From: Lepas anatifera
Lineage: Eukaryota; Arthropoda; Thecostraca; Lepadidae
Assembly: GCA_034440635.1 (NCBI GenBank)
Contig: JAOTON010001682.1
Location: 216,501 to 280,500 of the forward strand
Reading direction: 5' to 3'
Length of the DNA: 64,000 nucleotides
Part shown: positions 21,609 to 33,505 of the stretch, in pieces
How the letters are laid out: the number at the start of each line of letters is the position of its first letter
Position numbering within the stretch: the first letter of the stretch is position 1
The notes under the pieces: model-generated
Told to the model about the DNA's origin: nothing
Seen by the model: only the letters and a program-made list of their open reading frames with translations
Databases searched by the model: none
Program-made: the position numbers and the translations under genes

Positions 21609-22217
21609 AGGAGAGGGCAGAGGCTAATGACCAGGAAACATGAGCAGAAGAATGATATTAGTGGGCCATATCAGTGGACGTGTTATCTACTTTTTTGCAG
21701 ATGACGATAATGAACAGCTTGGAAGCCAGAAAGCTAACATAAGTTTGACGTCGCATAATCTCAGCTTTGCTCACTGACTGCCCTTTCAGAAATCAAATAT
21801 TATCCTTCCTTTTCAATGAGTAGACGCAACATTTGTCTAAAGACACAGAAGATGACGGAACACCACTAAGAATTTTTCTAACTGTTAATATAATGAGGAT
21901 GAGCTGGACTTGATATATATTTTGTTAAGTACCAGGTCGACGGATACAAAACTACTGAATTTTATTCATTGATTGCGCGTGTGTGTGTGTTGCATGTATC
22001 TCAAGTGTTTAAACACAAAGGACTCGTGGCTTATGAGTTTTACTTATTATAATTTTAAAAAAGCGGCGTATCTACTGAATTTTTTTCGATGATCAGGTTG
22101 GCATTCAGCAATAGAATACGTCGAGACATTTATTTGAATTTTTTGGCCTGCTGATTGGGTATTTTATGCCCCCAGATCCTATATATACCAAACATGTTTC
22201 AGCTCCATGAAACCAAT
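21609..22217. other. 3' flank of the radial-spoke gene
   Basis: Presumed 3' UTR and intergenic DNA. I do not see a clear AATAAA signal. A short GT run lies near 21976. Confidence 0.4.
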
Positions 22218-22225
22218 ATCTCTAC

Positions 22226-22472
22226 CATAGGCGGATCCAGGATTGCCGATCGGGGGCACCTTCCCGGGGCGGGGGCGCCATCCGGACCAGGGGGCGCCAC
22301 TTATGACCGGCAAAACCTATCAGGTGGGTGCCAAATCCTATCGGTGGGCGCCGACTTTCGTATCCTGGGGGGGTGGGAAGCGACATTTCAGGGGGGCGCC
22401 ATCGACCTTTCAGGGGGCGCCGAGGGTCGATCGGGGGCACGTGCCCCCCCGTGCCCCCTGGATCCGCCTATG
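22226..22472. mobile_element. 247-bp CATAGGCGGATCC-type MITE with perfect target duplication
   Basis: Termini CATAGGCGGATCCAGG and CCTGGATCCGCCTATG are inverted repeats. Perfect 8-bp duplications ATCTCTAC sit at 22218-22225 and 22473-22480. The interior repeats gggggcgcc motifs. The 8-bp duplication supports hAT-type mobilisation. Confidence 0.88.
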
Positions 22473-22480
22473 ATCTCTAC

Positions 22481-24694
22481 GGGTTATATCTAATACTTCA
22501 TTTAGTAAAAGAAACATTTTCTGTTAGCTCTTCGAAAAACAACAAGAATGTATTTCCAGCGCCAGCCCGAGAAGCAATGACCATCGCCTGTAGAGCCTCT
22601 GTCGGAGTGAAATTAAGTTTTCATGCCATAAATGTTTTGGTAATCGTATGCCTGAATAACGGAGAGTTACTTCTCTTTGACCTGTAGAAGAGAAAAACAC
22701 CTAGAAATACGTTGGAAACACCAATGTTTTGCTATGACCCACCAAGTGTTATTACTTTAGTTACCTCCATTAGCGAGCTCCTTGAAGCCACCATTGATTT
22801 CAATTAGATGCATACCAGTCAACTTCTGATCCAATCTTGTCACCGGTATTTCGTATTCAGAGCCATACCTGCGAGTCCTCGGCAGCCAATCTTGATGGCC
22901 AAGCTGCGCCCCCGTGACAAATTCCTGGCTACGCCTCCGATGGCAAGAACCGCGCTACAAACAGGTCCATTACTGCTGACGGCAAGGGTATGTCACACTG
23001 TCGACTTTTTCATTCGTACATTTCGCCATGTCTAGTGTATGAACCTAAGCCAGCACAGCATTACCGATGTCAGTTTGGACGAGTGAAAAAGGCAAAGGCG
23101 TTGAAAGCCTGAGAATAATGGAGACCTACGTCCACTTCACTGATCAGGCGGAATGCCTACTTTCAATGTTGCAAGACTCGTCATAATGCTGCATGTTTTG
23201 CAAAGTGGTTTTCTAGACGATGTTGTTGCGGTTTGGGAATTTGTGAGCGCTCGAAATAGAGGACGTCATGGCTTAAATATTCAATTTAGTTCAATCCATG
23301 GATTGAATTTCGAATCCTAGGTGATTTAGCCGTATTTTTATATGGATCAAATTTGGTGTTATGCTATAATTTAAGATAATATAATATATAATATAATTGT
23401 GTAGTAAATTATAAAAAAATTAAAAATTCAATAAACTTAAACGGAAATAATATGTAGGATAAGTATTGGAGCTTAGATACTTACATAACTAATATCATCT
23501 GCGGTGGAAAATAGATTGAGCAGGATTTCTCTTGGAAACTTAGTATAAGTTTCAGATTGGATTAGAATGTTCCTAACCATGGCGAACTCTAAATTAGACG
23601 GTCCTGAGAAGTGAATGCAAGCTATGAGGCATCCACTTACGAAGTGAACTTGTAATAGCTCAAAGGGTCCTATGGCATCTTTCAATCCCGCTGTCACCCG
23701 GGTGGTCTCCTTTCTTCTGCAAAATTACACAGTCGCCCCCCAAGACACTGCGGAAACGGGAGAGAACGGCCCAGTAGCAAACAAAAGGAAAGCGACCACG
23801 CTGCCTCCAATTATTGGTCAATGTGGAAATGGACTTATATGTGTTGGGCTATACATATGTGCAGGTCCCACCTCGTTCGCTGGACTGACCGGGCAAGGGA
23901 AAGAGGATATCATGCTCATCTTTAGTCACTCTCACCTCATCATCACTTAAAAAAATATGTTATATGTTGGCGGCATATATGCTGAGTAAGGTAGCACCAC
24001 TCTTGGCACTACTAATGTTTTAGCCCGGGGTTGTTTTTTTTTTTGGTAACTAGGGATGCATTTTGCGTGCAGTTCATGCGTGATTCATATATTTTCAAAT
24101 CCATGTTTAAACGTGAAAACCTTAAAATCTAAGATAGATCCAAAATACTTAACATGTTGGTATGTTGTTGCGCTTTCGAGGAGGAGGAATCCTAGAAGCT
24201 GTACTCCACATTTGAGAAATAATTTGAATTACTTTCTAGGATTTCATCAGCTCGAAGTGACGGATATGTCAAATTTAGCTGGTGTGTATAGATGACGTTA
24301 ACAGTCATGACAGATCAGTGTCAAGTTTGAGAACTCTTGAAGTTTGCGAACGGCCAAAAGTATAAGCATGCAATTCCGGGTCATCATACTCCTTTAACTT
24401 TACGACATAGTATATATTGATACAAACCAAAAGTAGCTCTGGGCGGTTAAAGCTTTCACACTGGGCCTTACAAACAGGCTCTTGACATTTATTTCTTTAT
24501 TTATTGTCTAATCAAAGCTGACTATCTCTAAATCAAAATCTGCATGACCGTTAGCACTCTTTATCAAAACATTATCTGCTCGTGGGCTAAGCTGTCAATG
24601 ATTATCTATTGCCCGTTAAAAGCTAAGGCTGTCAATGAACTCCTATGAAACAAACACTCCTGTTCCAGGTGCACGCAAGAATAAAGTATCTGTC
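22481..24694. other. Intergenic stretch without a recognised gene
   Basis: Several short reading frames lack domains or splice support. The stretch 23340-23450 is strongly AT-rich. A segment near 22900 (cgtgacaaattcctggctacgcc) looks repeat-derived. Confidence 0.4.
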
Positions 24695-24859
24695 CAGTGG
24701 CGGTAGTGGCGGATACAGGAATTCATTTCGGGGGGGTGCTAGGGGTCTCGAGCCTCACCCGCCAGTGCCTCGGGCAGCCCCTCGCCTATGTATTAACTAA
24801 AGGGGCTCAAACATTTGGGGGCTTGAGCCCCTCTAGCCTCGCCCCTGGATCCGCCACTG
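24695..24859. mobile_element. hAT-like MITE with 7/8 target duplication
   Basis: Left end CAGTGGCGG, right end CCTGGATCCGCCACTG. Flanks TATCTGTC and TATCTGCC differ at one base. The interior carries the family blocks ctcgagcctc, tgtattaact and gagccccttagcc-like sequence. Confidence 0.85.
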
Positions 24860-24943
24860 TATCTGCCAGCTCTTGTTGTTAAGCTGGCAGTGGCTGAACC
24901 GGGGGGTCATGGACCAACCTCCATCACTTTAGGCGAGGTTTCC

Positions 24944-24997
24944 TTTACGCAGCCATAAAAAAGCTTCTATGGCTGCGTAAAGAGCTAAAAATAGCTC
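24944..24997. repeat. Two adjacent hairpins
   Basis: TTTACGCAGCCATA (24944-24957) pairs perfectly with TATGGCTGCGTAAA (24968-24981) across a 10-base loop. GAGCT...AGCTC follows at 24982-24997. Function unknown. Confidence 0.7.
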
Positions 24998-25080
24998 TCT
25001 TCTTAGTCAAAATTCCACGCTTTGAGATAAATACTAAGAGTCCAAAACATATATCTTTGCTGGCATACTGTGGATCCAGA

Positions 25081-25636
25081 CAGTAGCGGATCCAGGAATT
25101 CGTTTTTGGGGAGGGCTAGAGTTCTCGGACCTCCCCACTATTGCCTTGGATCATGCTCCGCCTATTCAGTAAGTATAGTCAGCAGTGGCGGATCCAGGGG
25201 GGCAAAAAGGCAATTGCCCCCAAACGGAAAAAGCTCGGGGCAAAACTATGTTTTTGCCCTCCCCCCAAAGCGATCGACCTCCTTTTTCCCCCGACTCCTT
25301 TTTAGCTTGTAAGCAAAATTTTAGTGCTTCAACTCTCAACTTCAAACAGAATTAGAGAAATTCAGTGTAAATATTGGGGCTTGGATAGGAAAAAATGTAT
25401 CTTGAGCCCATATTTTTCACCCCGTGACGTTTTTTTGCTTTTCGTCTCCAGTTCCCAAAATCCTACCCAAAAGGCATATTGTAGCGCAATTTTTCACTGC
25501 GCGACGTTTTTTTGCTTTTCGACTTTGGTTTGCCCCTCCGAAACCAACGGGCTAGATCCGCCACTGATTGTCAGTGACATTTCGGGAGGGCTTGAGCCTC
25601 TAGCCCCCTCCCCTCCCCAACTTGCATCCGCCACTG
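25081..25636. mobile_element. hAT-like MITE split by a nested copy
   Basis: The outer element begins cagtagcggatccagg at 25081 and ends gcatccgccactg at 25636. Its middle is interrupted at 25183-25566 by another element. Confidence 0.75.
25183..25566. mobile_element. Nested 384-bp hAT-like MITE
   Basis: Begins CAGTGGCGGATCCAGG and ends TAGATCCGCCACTG. Flanks ATAGTCAG and ATTGTCAG form an 8-bp duplication with one mismatch. The interior differs from the short family (gcaaaactatgtttttgccc-like), so it is a separate subfamily. Confidence 0.82.
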
Positions 25637-25639
25637 CCA

Positions 25640-27319
25640 CTACGGTTTGACTACTGTCTGTGCCACTGCAGAGATGATGAGAGGTCAGGAGGTCATTTCA
25701 TTCATGAGGAGACTCGACAACATCAGAACCTTTCGGTCGGCCCGGGTTGGCTCGTGGGAACGTCGACAATAATCCAAGATTTAAATAAGCAACAAATTTT
25801 TTTAGCTAGTTTAAGATAAATGGTTCTGTGCATGTAGAAGATGTGATATTAATTTCAAGGGTCTCTATTCGTTTGAATGGTTTGATTAGTGCCTAGTACA
25901 ATGACATGACACCAATATGTGCCGGAGAAAGAATTGGCCTCTTTCTTCTTTTATTTTACTTTCAAGCAAGCTGCTTCTGAATTCGACTGCTGATCAAAAT
26001 CACCCGGGTGGTCGAAAAAAACACCGCTAAAAAGGCTTACCATGCAAATCGTTCCTACTCCTTTTAGCTGTCATTCCAGTATGAATTATTCAGCTACAGA
26101 GCAGGGTTTCATTCAATATGTATCAAACCACTAGCATATAGAGATGCATCATAATTACCAGATAGGTATGCAGGTTCTTACATAATAATGACCTGTAAAA
26201 TGAAGCCGGACCAAAGACAATGCTGGACGCTACCTTTTGATGTTTGGCGAAGCGGCTGACATCTTTAAAAATAAAATGATTTGAAATGTTGATATATTTT
26301 GAAGTGCTGAGGCGAGAATTATGATTATAACTTGACAAGATGTTTAACAGCCTGCTGCCTTCTTAAATCCTGAATGCAAAACTTGTTGAATACATTGGGA
26401 TTATATATTTGGGCACAGTCCTTCACCACAATCAGCATAATAAAATGGGTAAAATTTCTAATTCTCGCTCATAATGTAGCAAGAACTTGCATTCGGTGTC
26501 TTAATACAATTTCTCATTTTATATCTTGTATTATACTGATTATGACGAAGGGATGTATCCAAAAATATATGCCCATTGTATTCTACTATATATATATATA
26601 TATTTTATCCAGGATTCGAGAAGGCAGGCCACTAAACACATCGTCAACTCAAAATGATTTGAAAATTTGGGCAAAAATCATTAGTTTTGATGACGCTCCT
26701 GGGGGAGGGGAGGGGGAGGTTTTGGCGATGCCCCTAGGGGGGAGGGAACATAGTTCCGATTCCCGTTGGGGACTAACATCTTTTCAGGTGAAGTGATTTC
26801 AAAATTATGGATAGTAAATGCATGAATTATGACTTCCTTGTTTTTTGTATATACTTATTCGCCCTAGTATAGCTATCGTGTGTTTTCAGAAGCTGCGGGC
26901 TTGTAGCTCAAACCTATCGCCCGTGTCAATCGTGGTCTTATCTAGTACGAACCATAAGAACCAAGTGTGCTAATTGCTAGGAGCTGTGACAGGTTATTCA
27001 ATCGCTCAGCTACTGGCAGCATTTGCCGTATCCAGAACCATACACCCGAGAAAACTCCAAGCATGCTCTTAACACATACAATCTATTTGGCCAACACCCA
27101 CAGAAAGCACGCTGAAAACCTCGTGTTTTGTCCTGGTATCTTCTGCTACCAATTTGAAACAATAGCCAACCACTGCGTGGTCCGCATAATCCACAAGCTG
27201 GTGCCCCAACCACCTACATTGGCTGATTAGCAACGCATAAAACATCAACCTCAACGTGGTTCAACACACCCACAGGTTGTGACATTACGCAAGCCCTGCA
27301 AGGTAACTAAGCCGGTAGG
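25640..27319. other. Intergenic region upstream of the Gly-rich gene
   Basis: No gene recognised. A (TA)n run lies near 26588. The last part is the presumed promoter-proximal region of the next gene. Confidence 0.4.
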
Positions 27320-27358
27320 TATATAAAGCGAGGCAGGGTGCCATAAGCATGAGCAGTC
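27320..27358 (+). promoter_or_regulatory. Core promoter of the Gly-rich secreted protein gene
   Basis: TATATAAAG at 27320-27328 is followed by GCAGTC at 27353-27358, which resembles the arthropod initiator (TCAGT). The 30-35 bp spacing is that expected of TATA to start site. The ATG follows about 50 bp later. Confidence 0.7.
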
Positions 27359-27406
27359 TCAGAACAGAGCCGGATACAAGAGGCAAAGACACTGGAGAGA
27401 AACACC

Positions 27407-27415
27407 ATGAATAAG
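27407..27415 (+). CDS. Gly-rich protein exon 1 (three codons)
   Basis: ATG in good context (CACCATGA), then AAT AAG and donor GTGGGT in phase 0. Confidence 0.75.
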
Positions 27416-30400
27416 GTGGGTAGTGGATTGAATCACTGCTGATGGGGCTGAGTTAGTTGCTGGTAATATCAAGAGTCTTATATACCCACAGGAGTGTTGT
27501 TTTAGAAATCAGGTTTGAAGAGTGTGTTTTGTGCGTGTGACCAAATGAATTTAGCTCATTAGTTGAGGTTTAGAACAGCCGAGTTCTTTACTTCATGTGT
27601 TTTTTAGACTGGTCAATTTGAAAGATATCCGCTTTGAAGCCGAATTTATTTAAGTCGATACAATGGTATGTAGAAAAACTGTAAAGAACATTTGTAAATT
27701 TACATTGCTTCTTTGACAAAGGGAAATTCTGTGCAACACATTCCAGAAACCGATAAAATACGATGGGATTAGTGACTTGGCAAAACATCAACTAACTATC
27801 TCACACAAGAGATAGGAACCGTTCATTTCCATAACAGTACTGGAGAATATCAGAACCCACTAATTTCCCAAAACGTTGAAAGAGCGCTTTGGCCGATTAT
27901 GGGATTACAGATACTTATGCAGATTATGGGAGCACAATATACCGAGAAAAATTGCTGCGAAAACCATTTTATTAAAACAGGGGAAAACGTCAACATTATT
28001 TTTCCATCTTAGGATGTATCATCTATTCGCTGGGATCTCTTGTAGCTGACACGGTCAAACAATAAGCTTCGAAGATATCTCAGTGCTGTATGTTATATCG
28101 TTCCGGTGTTCGGGATATTTATGTTTCTTTTATGACAACCCTAGAAATTAAGTTGAAATAACTTTTGCCAGTTTCTGAAGCCGTCTACCAATATTTGTCG
28201 TGGTCTAAAGCATAGAGCGTTTATCTAAAAGAAAACGCACACACAAATTTGATGTATCCTGGTTTATCAGTTGCTGATGAAAACTACGCCAGAAATTTGA
28301 ATATTTTTGTTGTGGAAAAAGCGACTTTTGGTGGTTTTTGGTGTTGTATTACATTCAATTTACATCGGTGTAAAACGTAAATACATGAGTGTTCTGGGAA
28401 TGTTCATATACGATAAAGCACGTGGGGAATATTCCCCATGCACACATTAATCTATTTTATGCCGGTTCTATTTAGCTGTGAAGAAATCTAAGAATTAGGT
28501 GTTTTTTTCCACCACGGAAACAGTCAGACTTCTGGCAAACCTTTTCCACTCCGGTTCTAAGAGAGAGAAAGAAGGGCAGGAGATGCCATCTCGAATTCTC
28601 GTCTATCTTACGCCACTGAAGTGGCAGAAACCGGGGCTCGTTGCACCATGGGTTGAATGCATCAATGGCTATAACTAGAAAACCACACGTGATATAATGA
28701 TGCACCCCGCGAGACTTACTGAATGTGCGTACATACCATGTGACTCAGTACCCGGGTCGCTAATGCCTCTTTTTCGACAGTTGACCTGTTTAGCACTGCT
28801 GGCCTGTGTGGTGGCAGCAGCCACCGAAGAGAAAGCCACTGCGCATGCGCAAAAGAAAGAAGTGACATCAGCTGATCTCACCTCGGCAGCCTCGTAAGTA
28901 TCTAAACGCTACCAGCCGATAATTTGTATTATCATTTATGCTTGATGATTTCAAAGAAAATCTAAAGTTTGGGATAAATCAGGAAAAAGACCTCAATTTG
29001 GATTTCTATCACTCACCATGTAACCAATAGTTAGTGACTGAGTTCATTGCCCTTACCATGATGAAATAATTGCAACCTTTTTTGCATGATTGGTAGCTGG
29101 ACATTTATTTAGACACAGCCATTGATTCATGGAGATTCCTGTGCCGAGGCAGACTTAAAGCCAGTCAGAACGTCATCACCATCATTGGGGTTTGGGCGGG
29201 GGCCAGTCAGAACGCCCGAGGCACTTATTGGCTGCCTTATATTCATGGCCTGTGATTGGTTGATTATCTAAATTGATTTATACCCCACCGTAAACAGAAA
29301 ATATCAATGTCAGTAAGGACGATCACTATTGTATTTCATTCTTTTATCACACTTTCCACGGAGAGAACAGCCCACTCTAGGGCAAAGCTATTTATAAGCC
29401 TCAATAAGGTAAACCCAACAATGCAATATTAATGCCTAAAACACGTAGTAGCGTACACACATGTAAAAGAAGCATGTGGACAAAGCAATAGGCACAGCAG
29501 GGAGACCGCAATGTACCATCTAAAAACTCCAGCTAAGAGTTAAAGCTTAAAACGAAGCTACAGAGTCAACAACTTTGCCTCTACACGCTCACAGCGTGTT
29601 GTTGAAGTTATTTGCTAGTCGACAACGGTCTAGAAACTCTTTTACGCTTTGGAAAAGCCACCTGAACAAACCTTCCTTCACAGTGCTGACATGAACACAT
29701 GAAATATACAAATATATGTATATTTTCTTATTTTACGGTTACAACAGTGGCAGCTATTTGGCCATTGCCGTTTCACTTGGTGCTATTTATCTATGGCTAA
29801 ATAAATAATAAGTATACATAATTAATTATTATCAATAATGGATAAATAATTAACTGTAGGACAAAAATTGATAGCCACCTAAAATCATATCCAATCACTG
29901 AGGCTTGTTGATTGAAAAGGCTTGGGATTTAATTATGATGCAAAATCTCGGTTTTTTAGAAAGCCCACTAGAGATGCGAAGAGACCCACCGCATCGCCGA
30001 GAAAATTTGACTTCAAGTCCGTGTTGATAAGGGAAATTGATCTCATAATGATGTTTTTGGTCTGCAGGGGACGCTACGGAGGCGGCGGGTACGGAGGAGG
30101 ATACGGAGGCGGATATGGCGGACACGGCGGCGGATATGGCGGTGGATACGGAGGTGGATACGGCAAGGGAGGATACGGAGGCGGATATGGCGGATACGGG
30201 GGCGGGTATGGCAAAGGATACGGAGGCGGATATGGCGGATACGGCGGATACGGGGGATACGGCAAAGGATACGGAGGTGGATACGGCGGATACGGCGGAT
30301 ACGGAGGTGGATACGGCAAGGGAGGATACGGAGGCGGATATGGCGGAGGCGGATACGGCAAGGGAGGATACGGAGGCGGAGGATATGGCGGAGGCGGATA

Positions 30401-30868
30401 CGGCAAAGGATACGGAGGCGGATATGGCGGATATGGAGGCGGGTATGGCAAAGGATACGGAGGCGGATATGGCGGATACGGGGGGCGGATACGGCAAAGG
30501 ATATGGAGGCGGATATGGTGGATACGGAGGCGGATATGGCAAGGGATATGGAGGCGGATATGGTGGATACGGAGGCGGATATGGCAAGGGATACGGAGGC
30601 GGATATGGCGGATATGGGGGGAGGATATGGGGGAGGATACGGCAAGGGGTACGGAGGCGGATACGGCGGAGGATACGGCAAAGGATACGGAGGCGGATAT
30701 GGTGGATACGGAGGCGGATACGGCAAAGGATACGGAGGCGGATATGGCGGTTACGGTGGTGGATACGGCAAAGGATATGGAGGCGGATATGGTGGATACG
30801 GAGGCGGTGGATACGGCTACGGAGGTGGATATGGCAAGGGAGGATATGGAGGTGGATACGGATTTTAG
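27407..30868 (+). CDS. Secreted Gly/Tyr-rich repeat protein (frame broken by two G-run expansions)
   Basis: Exons 27407-27415, 28781-28893 and 30068-30868. Exon 1 encodes only MNK. Exon 2 supplies a hydrophobic signal core (LTCLALLACVVAAA) and a charged spacer rich in Lys and Glu. Exon 3 is a long run of GGGYGG, GGYGKGYGG and GYGGYGG units ending in GYGF and a stop. Signal peptide plus Gly-Tyr repeats fit cuticle, shell or silk structural proteins, or the Gly-rich antimicrobial peptides of spiders (ctenidin, acanthoscurrin); sequence cannot decide. A three-codon first exon that splits the signal peptide is common in arthropod cuticular genes. G6 runs at 30480-30485 and 30616-30621, where sibling repeats have G5, each shift the frame by one. 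Read literally, the frame leaves the GYG repeat and runs to 31058. Assembly error or a real frameshift are both possible. About 306 aa would result without the two extra bases. Confidence 0.8.
27416..28780 (+). other. Intron 1 of the Gly-rich protein gene
   Basis: 1.37 kb, AT-rich, without transposon termini. Contains the palindrome TGGGGAATATTCCCCA at 28433-28448. Confidence 0.65.
28433..28448. promoter_or_regulatory. Palindromic kappaB-like site
   Basis: TGGGGAATATTCCCCA is a perfect 16-bp palindrome resembling Rel/NF-kappaB half-sites (GGGAA / TTCCC). Its place in the first intron of a possible defence gene is suggestive only. Confidence 0.35.
28781..28893 (+). CDS. Gly-rich protein exon 2 (signal peptide and spacer)
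   Basis: Acceptor TTTTCGACAG, donor TC|GTAAGT in phase 2. Encodes the signal core and KKEVTSADLTSAA. Confidence 0.78.
28894..30067 (+). other. Intron 2 of the Gly-rich protein gene
   Basis: 1.17 kb, AT-rich near 29700-29860. No transposon or gene recognised. Ends in the acceptor GGTCTGCAG. Confidence 0.6.
30068..30868 (+). CDS. Gly-rich protein exon 3 (GYG repeats, stop)
   Basis: The first base completes a Ser codon, then GRYGGGGYGGGY and continuing repeats. Three frame segments carry the repeat in turn: 30068 to about 30485, about 30486-30621, and about 30622-30868. Confidence 0.78.
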   Translation, partial: GTLRRRRVRRRIRRRIWRTRRRIWRWIRRWIRQGRIRRRIWRIRGRVWQRIRRRIWRIRRIRGIRQRIRRWIRRIRRIRRWIRQGRIRRRIWRRRIRQGRIRRRRIWRRRIRQRIRRRIWRIWRRVWQRIRRRIWRIRGADTAKDMEADMVDTEADMARDMEADMVDTEADMARDTEADMADMGGGYGGGYGKGYGGGYGGGYGKGYGGGYGGYGGGYGKGYGGGYGGYGGGYGKGYGGGYGGYGGGGYGYGGGYGKGGYGGGYGF

Positions 30869-32573
30869 AGCAGATACGGAGAATAAGGATGTGGATGCAA
30901 GACAAGTTATGCATAGACATGACTGGGAGCACAATTCCACTTTCCTGTCTGAATCCTACTTATGCTCTCTTTTAGTTCAGCTACCCTCTCTTCTTCTCTT
31001 TCAGAAGAAACAAAATCCTGTATTTCATCACGGGCTTTTCTCACCATTTAAGTCGTAAGTGAATGACAAGTCAATGCTTGTATGGAAGCAGATTGCACTC
31101 TTGTAAAGGTGCATCAAACATTTTCTTGCTTTCATTTACCGTCATATATGTTTGAAATTCTTATAAGGTCAAAACCAATCAAATTTCTTTGAAGGCTTTT
31201 CCTTGCAAGAATTCCTTTGTGCAGGCTTGATTGAGATTAACTCACAATTTTTCATCTGAAAGCGTAGGCTCTATTCGTTAAACATAATAATCGAATTATT
31301 GAATTCTGTTTCATTAAGACGGAATCCAAGCCTGAAAGCTGAAATATTTTATTTTACGAGCTAAAATGATGGGCCTCAGAAACACAATCTCATTGCACAG
31401 CCAAATTAGATTAACACTTTAGCTCACGCTTTACTGCACGCAGCTTGCACTCTTGAGGTCCTAGATTAGAAATATTCTTATTCTGAAGCTCAAATCATTT
31501 TTCTCTATCCTGCTCGGTCGGTGCAGTAGCTTGGATGCTTTTTTATTCTTTTCCGGCTGCATAGTCTCTCGTGTTGCTATGACAACGAATGTACTCTTCG
31601 CTGTTTCGCTGCTGCAGCACTGTTTTATCTCCGACGCCTTGGTTTGTTATAGTTACGAGGGTATCTCCCAACGGCTTGGGCGTTTAAATTCAAGAATATC
31701 TCATTCTCTGCTGAATGATATATTCTGATTTTAGTAAGGGAGAACATACAAGTAATAATTGGCCCAATAACAAACACAATTTGGGCTTGGTTTGCCTCGT
31801 GGTGTTTCACGAGATAGTTTTTTTAAGAATTTCGACTGTGTTTTTCATGATAATGATAGAAGATATAAAACGTGGCCTAGTCTTTCAACAAGTGATATAC
31901 CCTACCATCTTTCCATGTATAAACCGACAAACTCTAGAAGACTTGAACTGAATATCTTGTTCCTGTGTTCCTCTTAGCGGATTAATCAAACGTAGAGACC
32001 CAGCTAATGAAACCTTCTTTCCACGTGATAATATTCCTCTTCCCACCTACATGCAGAAATGTTCCAGCCACGTTTCCATCGCAGTAAGATATTTATTACG
32101 ACCTGTGTTAGTGTATGTGGCTTCGGTGCTTGCTCCGCTTGCTTGTCGGATGGGCTAGAACAAATCCCTTCTTGGATGAATGTAAGGAGATTAAACTCAG
32201 GTACCGAAAGAGTAAGTTGAGCTTATGACCAAGTGACGATGCCTCTGTTGTTGACTTGTACTTATTTTGTAGATTATGTGCTTCTTTGCCACAACAGTTC
32301 TCTAGCCCAGTGTTCTTTTCTCGGTACTGAAAAGCCTTATCTGTGAGGTTGCACTGTGAAGCTTGACTGTAAGTGACGAATTCTTTGTTCTACAATACTT
32401 CGTTTACCACGCTGTTGTGTCTGCCTACTGTTCAATGCATAGCAAGTGCTTTTTATTGTATGATAGTGAATTGAAACAAAATAAATCGGACAACTTTTTT
32501 CAAGTGCTTTCCATGAACCAGCTTTGGCCTAACCGGCCATGAATCGAACAGCGAATTCCATTAGCTGAAATCT
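30869..32573. other. 3' flank and intergenic stretch
   Basis: No gene recognised. The first few hundred bases are presumably 3' UTR of the Gly-rich gene. Confidence 0.4.
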
Positions 32574-32581
32574 AATGACGA

Positions 32582-32760
32582 CAGCGGCGGATCCAGGACA
32601 AAATTTCAGTGGGGCGCTTGGGGAATCGAGCCTCCCCGCCATTGCCTCGGAACAGCCTTCGGCTATGCCATATGCATTAACTATAGGCACTCTGACATTT
32701 CGAAGGAGGGGGGGGTTGGGAAGCTTGTCCCCCCAGTTTCCCCACTTGTATCCGCCACTG
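32582..32760. mobile_element. hAT-like MITE (CAGNGGCGGATCC family)
   Basis: Begins CAGCGGCGGATCCAGG and ends GTATCCGCCACTG. Interior blocks atcgagcctccccgcc and tgcattaactataggcac match the other copies. The flanking 8-mers AATGACGA and GATGATGG agree at five positions. Confidence 0.75.
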
Positions 32761-33389
32761 GATGATGGTATCATCGTATTTGCTTAGCTTTTTGTTTTGC
32801 CCTGACAAAACATATTTTCTGTCACTCCGTGGCTATTCTAATGGTCATCATAAAGGAGATGAGGAATAAAATGTGAAACAAAAGCAGGACGCACTATAGA
32901 ATCATGGTGTGCATGGAGAGCTTTAGGGGCAAAGAGAAAGAGTATCCGAGTGGGGACCTCCCCGAGTGACAGGCTGAACTCGAGGAGTAAGGGACTGGAT
33001 CCGCATATTTTTCATTTCAAGAGATTTCGAATGGAGTTTAGAAACCTGATCTAGCCATTCTAAAAAGCCTAGTTACATCTTGGTTATGTCAGCCTCATTT
33101 TAGAAGAATAGAATTGCCTTCCATGGATTTAGAAATGACGTCATAACTCGTTGACCTTACCAGACCTGATGGCAATTTTTGTTATGAGTTGTCAAATCGA
33201 TCACTCTAGAGGCAAGCAAAGTTACACGCGTCTCATTTCAATGAGCTTGAAATCATTCGCAAAAAAACAGGAGTCCGGTCGGACCCGCCAGGTGGTGAAG
33301 GGTTAGTTGTATTTTAAGCTTCAAATTGAGATCACCAGAGGCCAAATAAGAATTACAACAGGGCATTCCATTTCGGGGCATAAGTGACA

Positions 33390-33505
33390 TTTCGGGAGGG
33401 GGCGCCATCGACCTTTCAAGGGGGCGCCGTGACCATTTCAGGGGGCGCCGAGGGTTGATCGGGGGGGCACGTGCCCCCTTTGCCCCCCGCCTGGATCCGC
33501 CTATG
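33390..33505. mobile_element. Truncated CATAGGCGGATCC-type MITE
   Basis: Only the right part is present: gacatttcgggagggggcgcc to CCTGGATCCGCCTATG. It matches the right half of the element at 22226. Confidence 0.7.

Noticed and set aside
22858..22990. An exon between AG and GT near 22.9 kb
   Set aside because: It contains a repeat-like cgtgacaaattcctggctacgcc block, and its translation has no recognisable domain.
29895..30940. Long minus-strand frames rich in PPYPP, and plus-strand frames rich in Asp/Glu/Ala
   Set aside because: They are other-frame readings of the Gly-Tyr repeat. The plus-strand GYG frame has a signal peptide, splice sites and a promoter.
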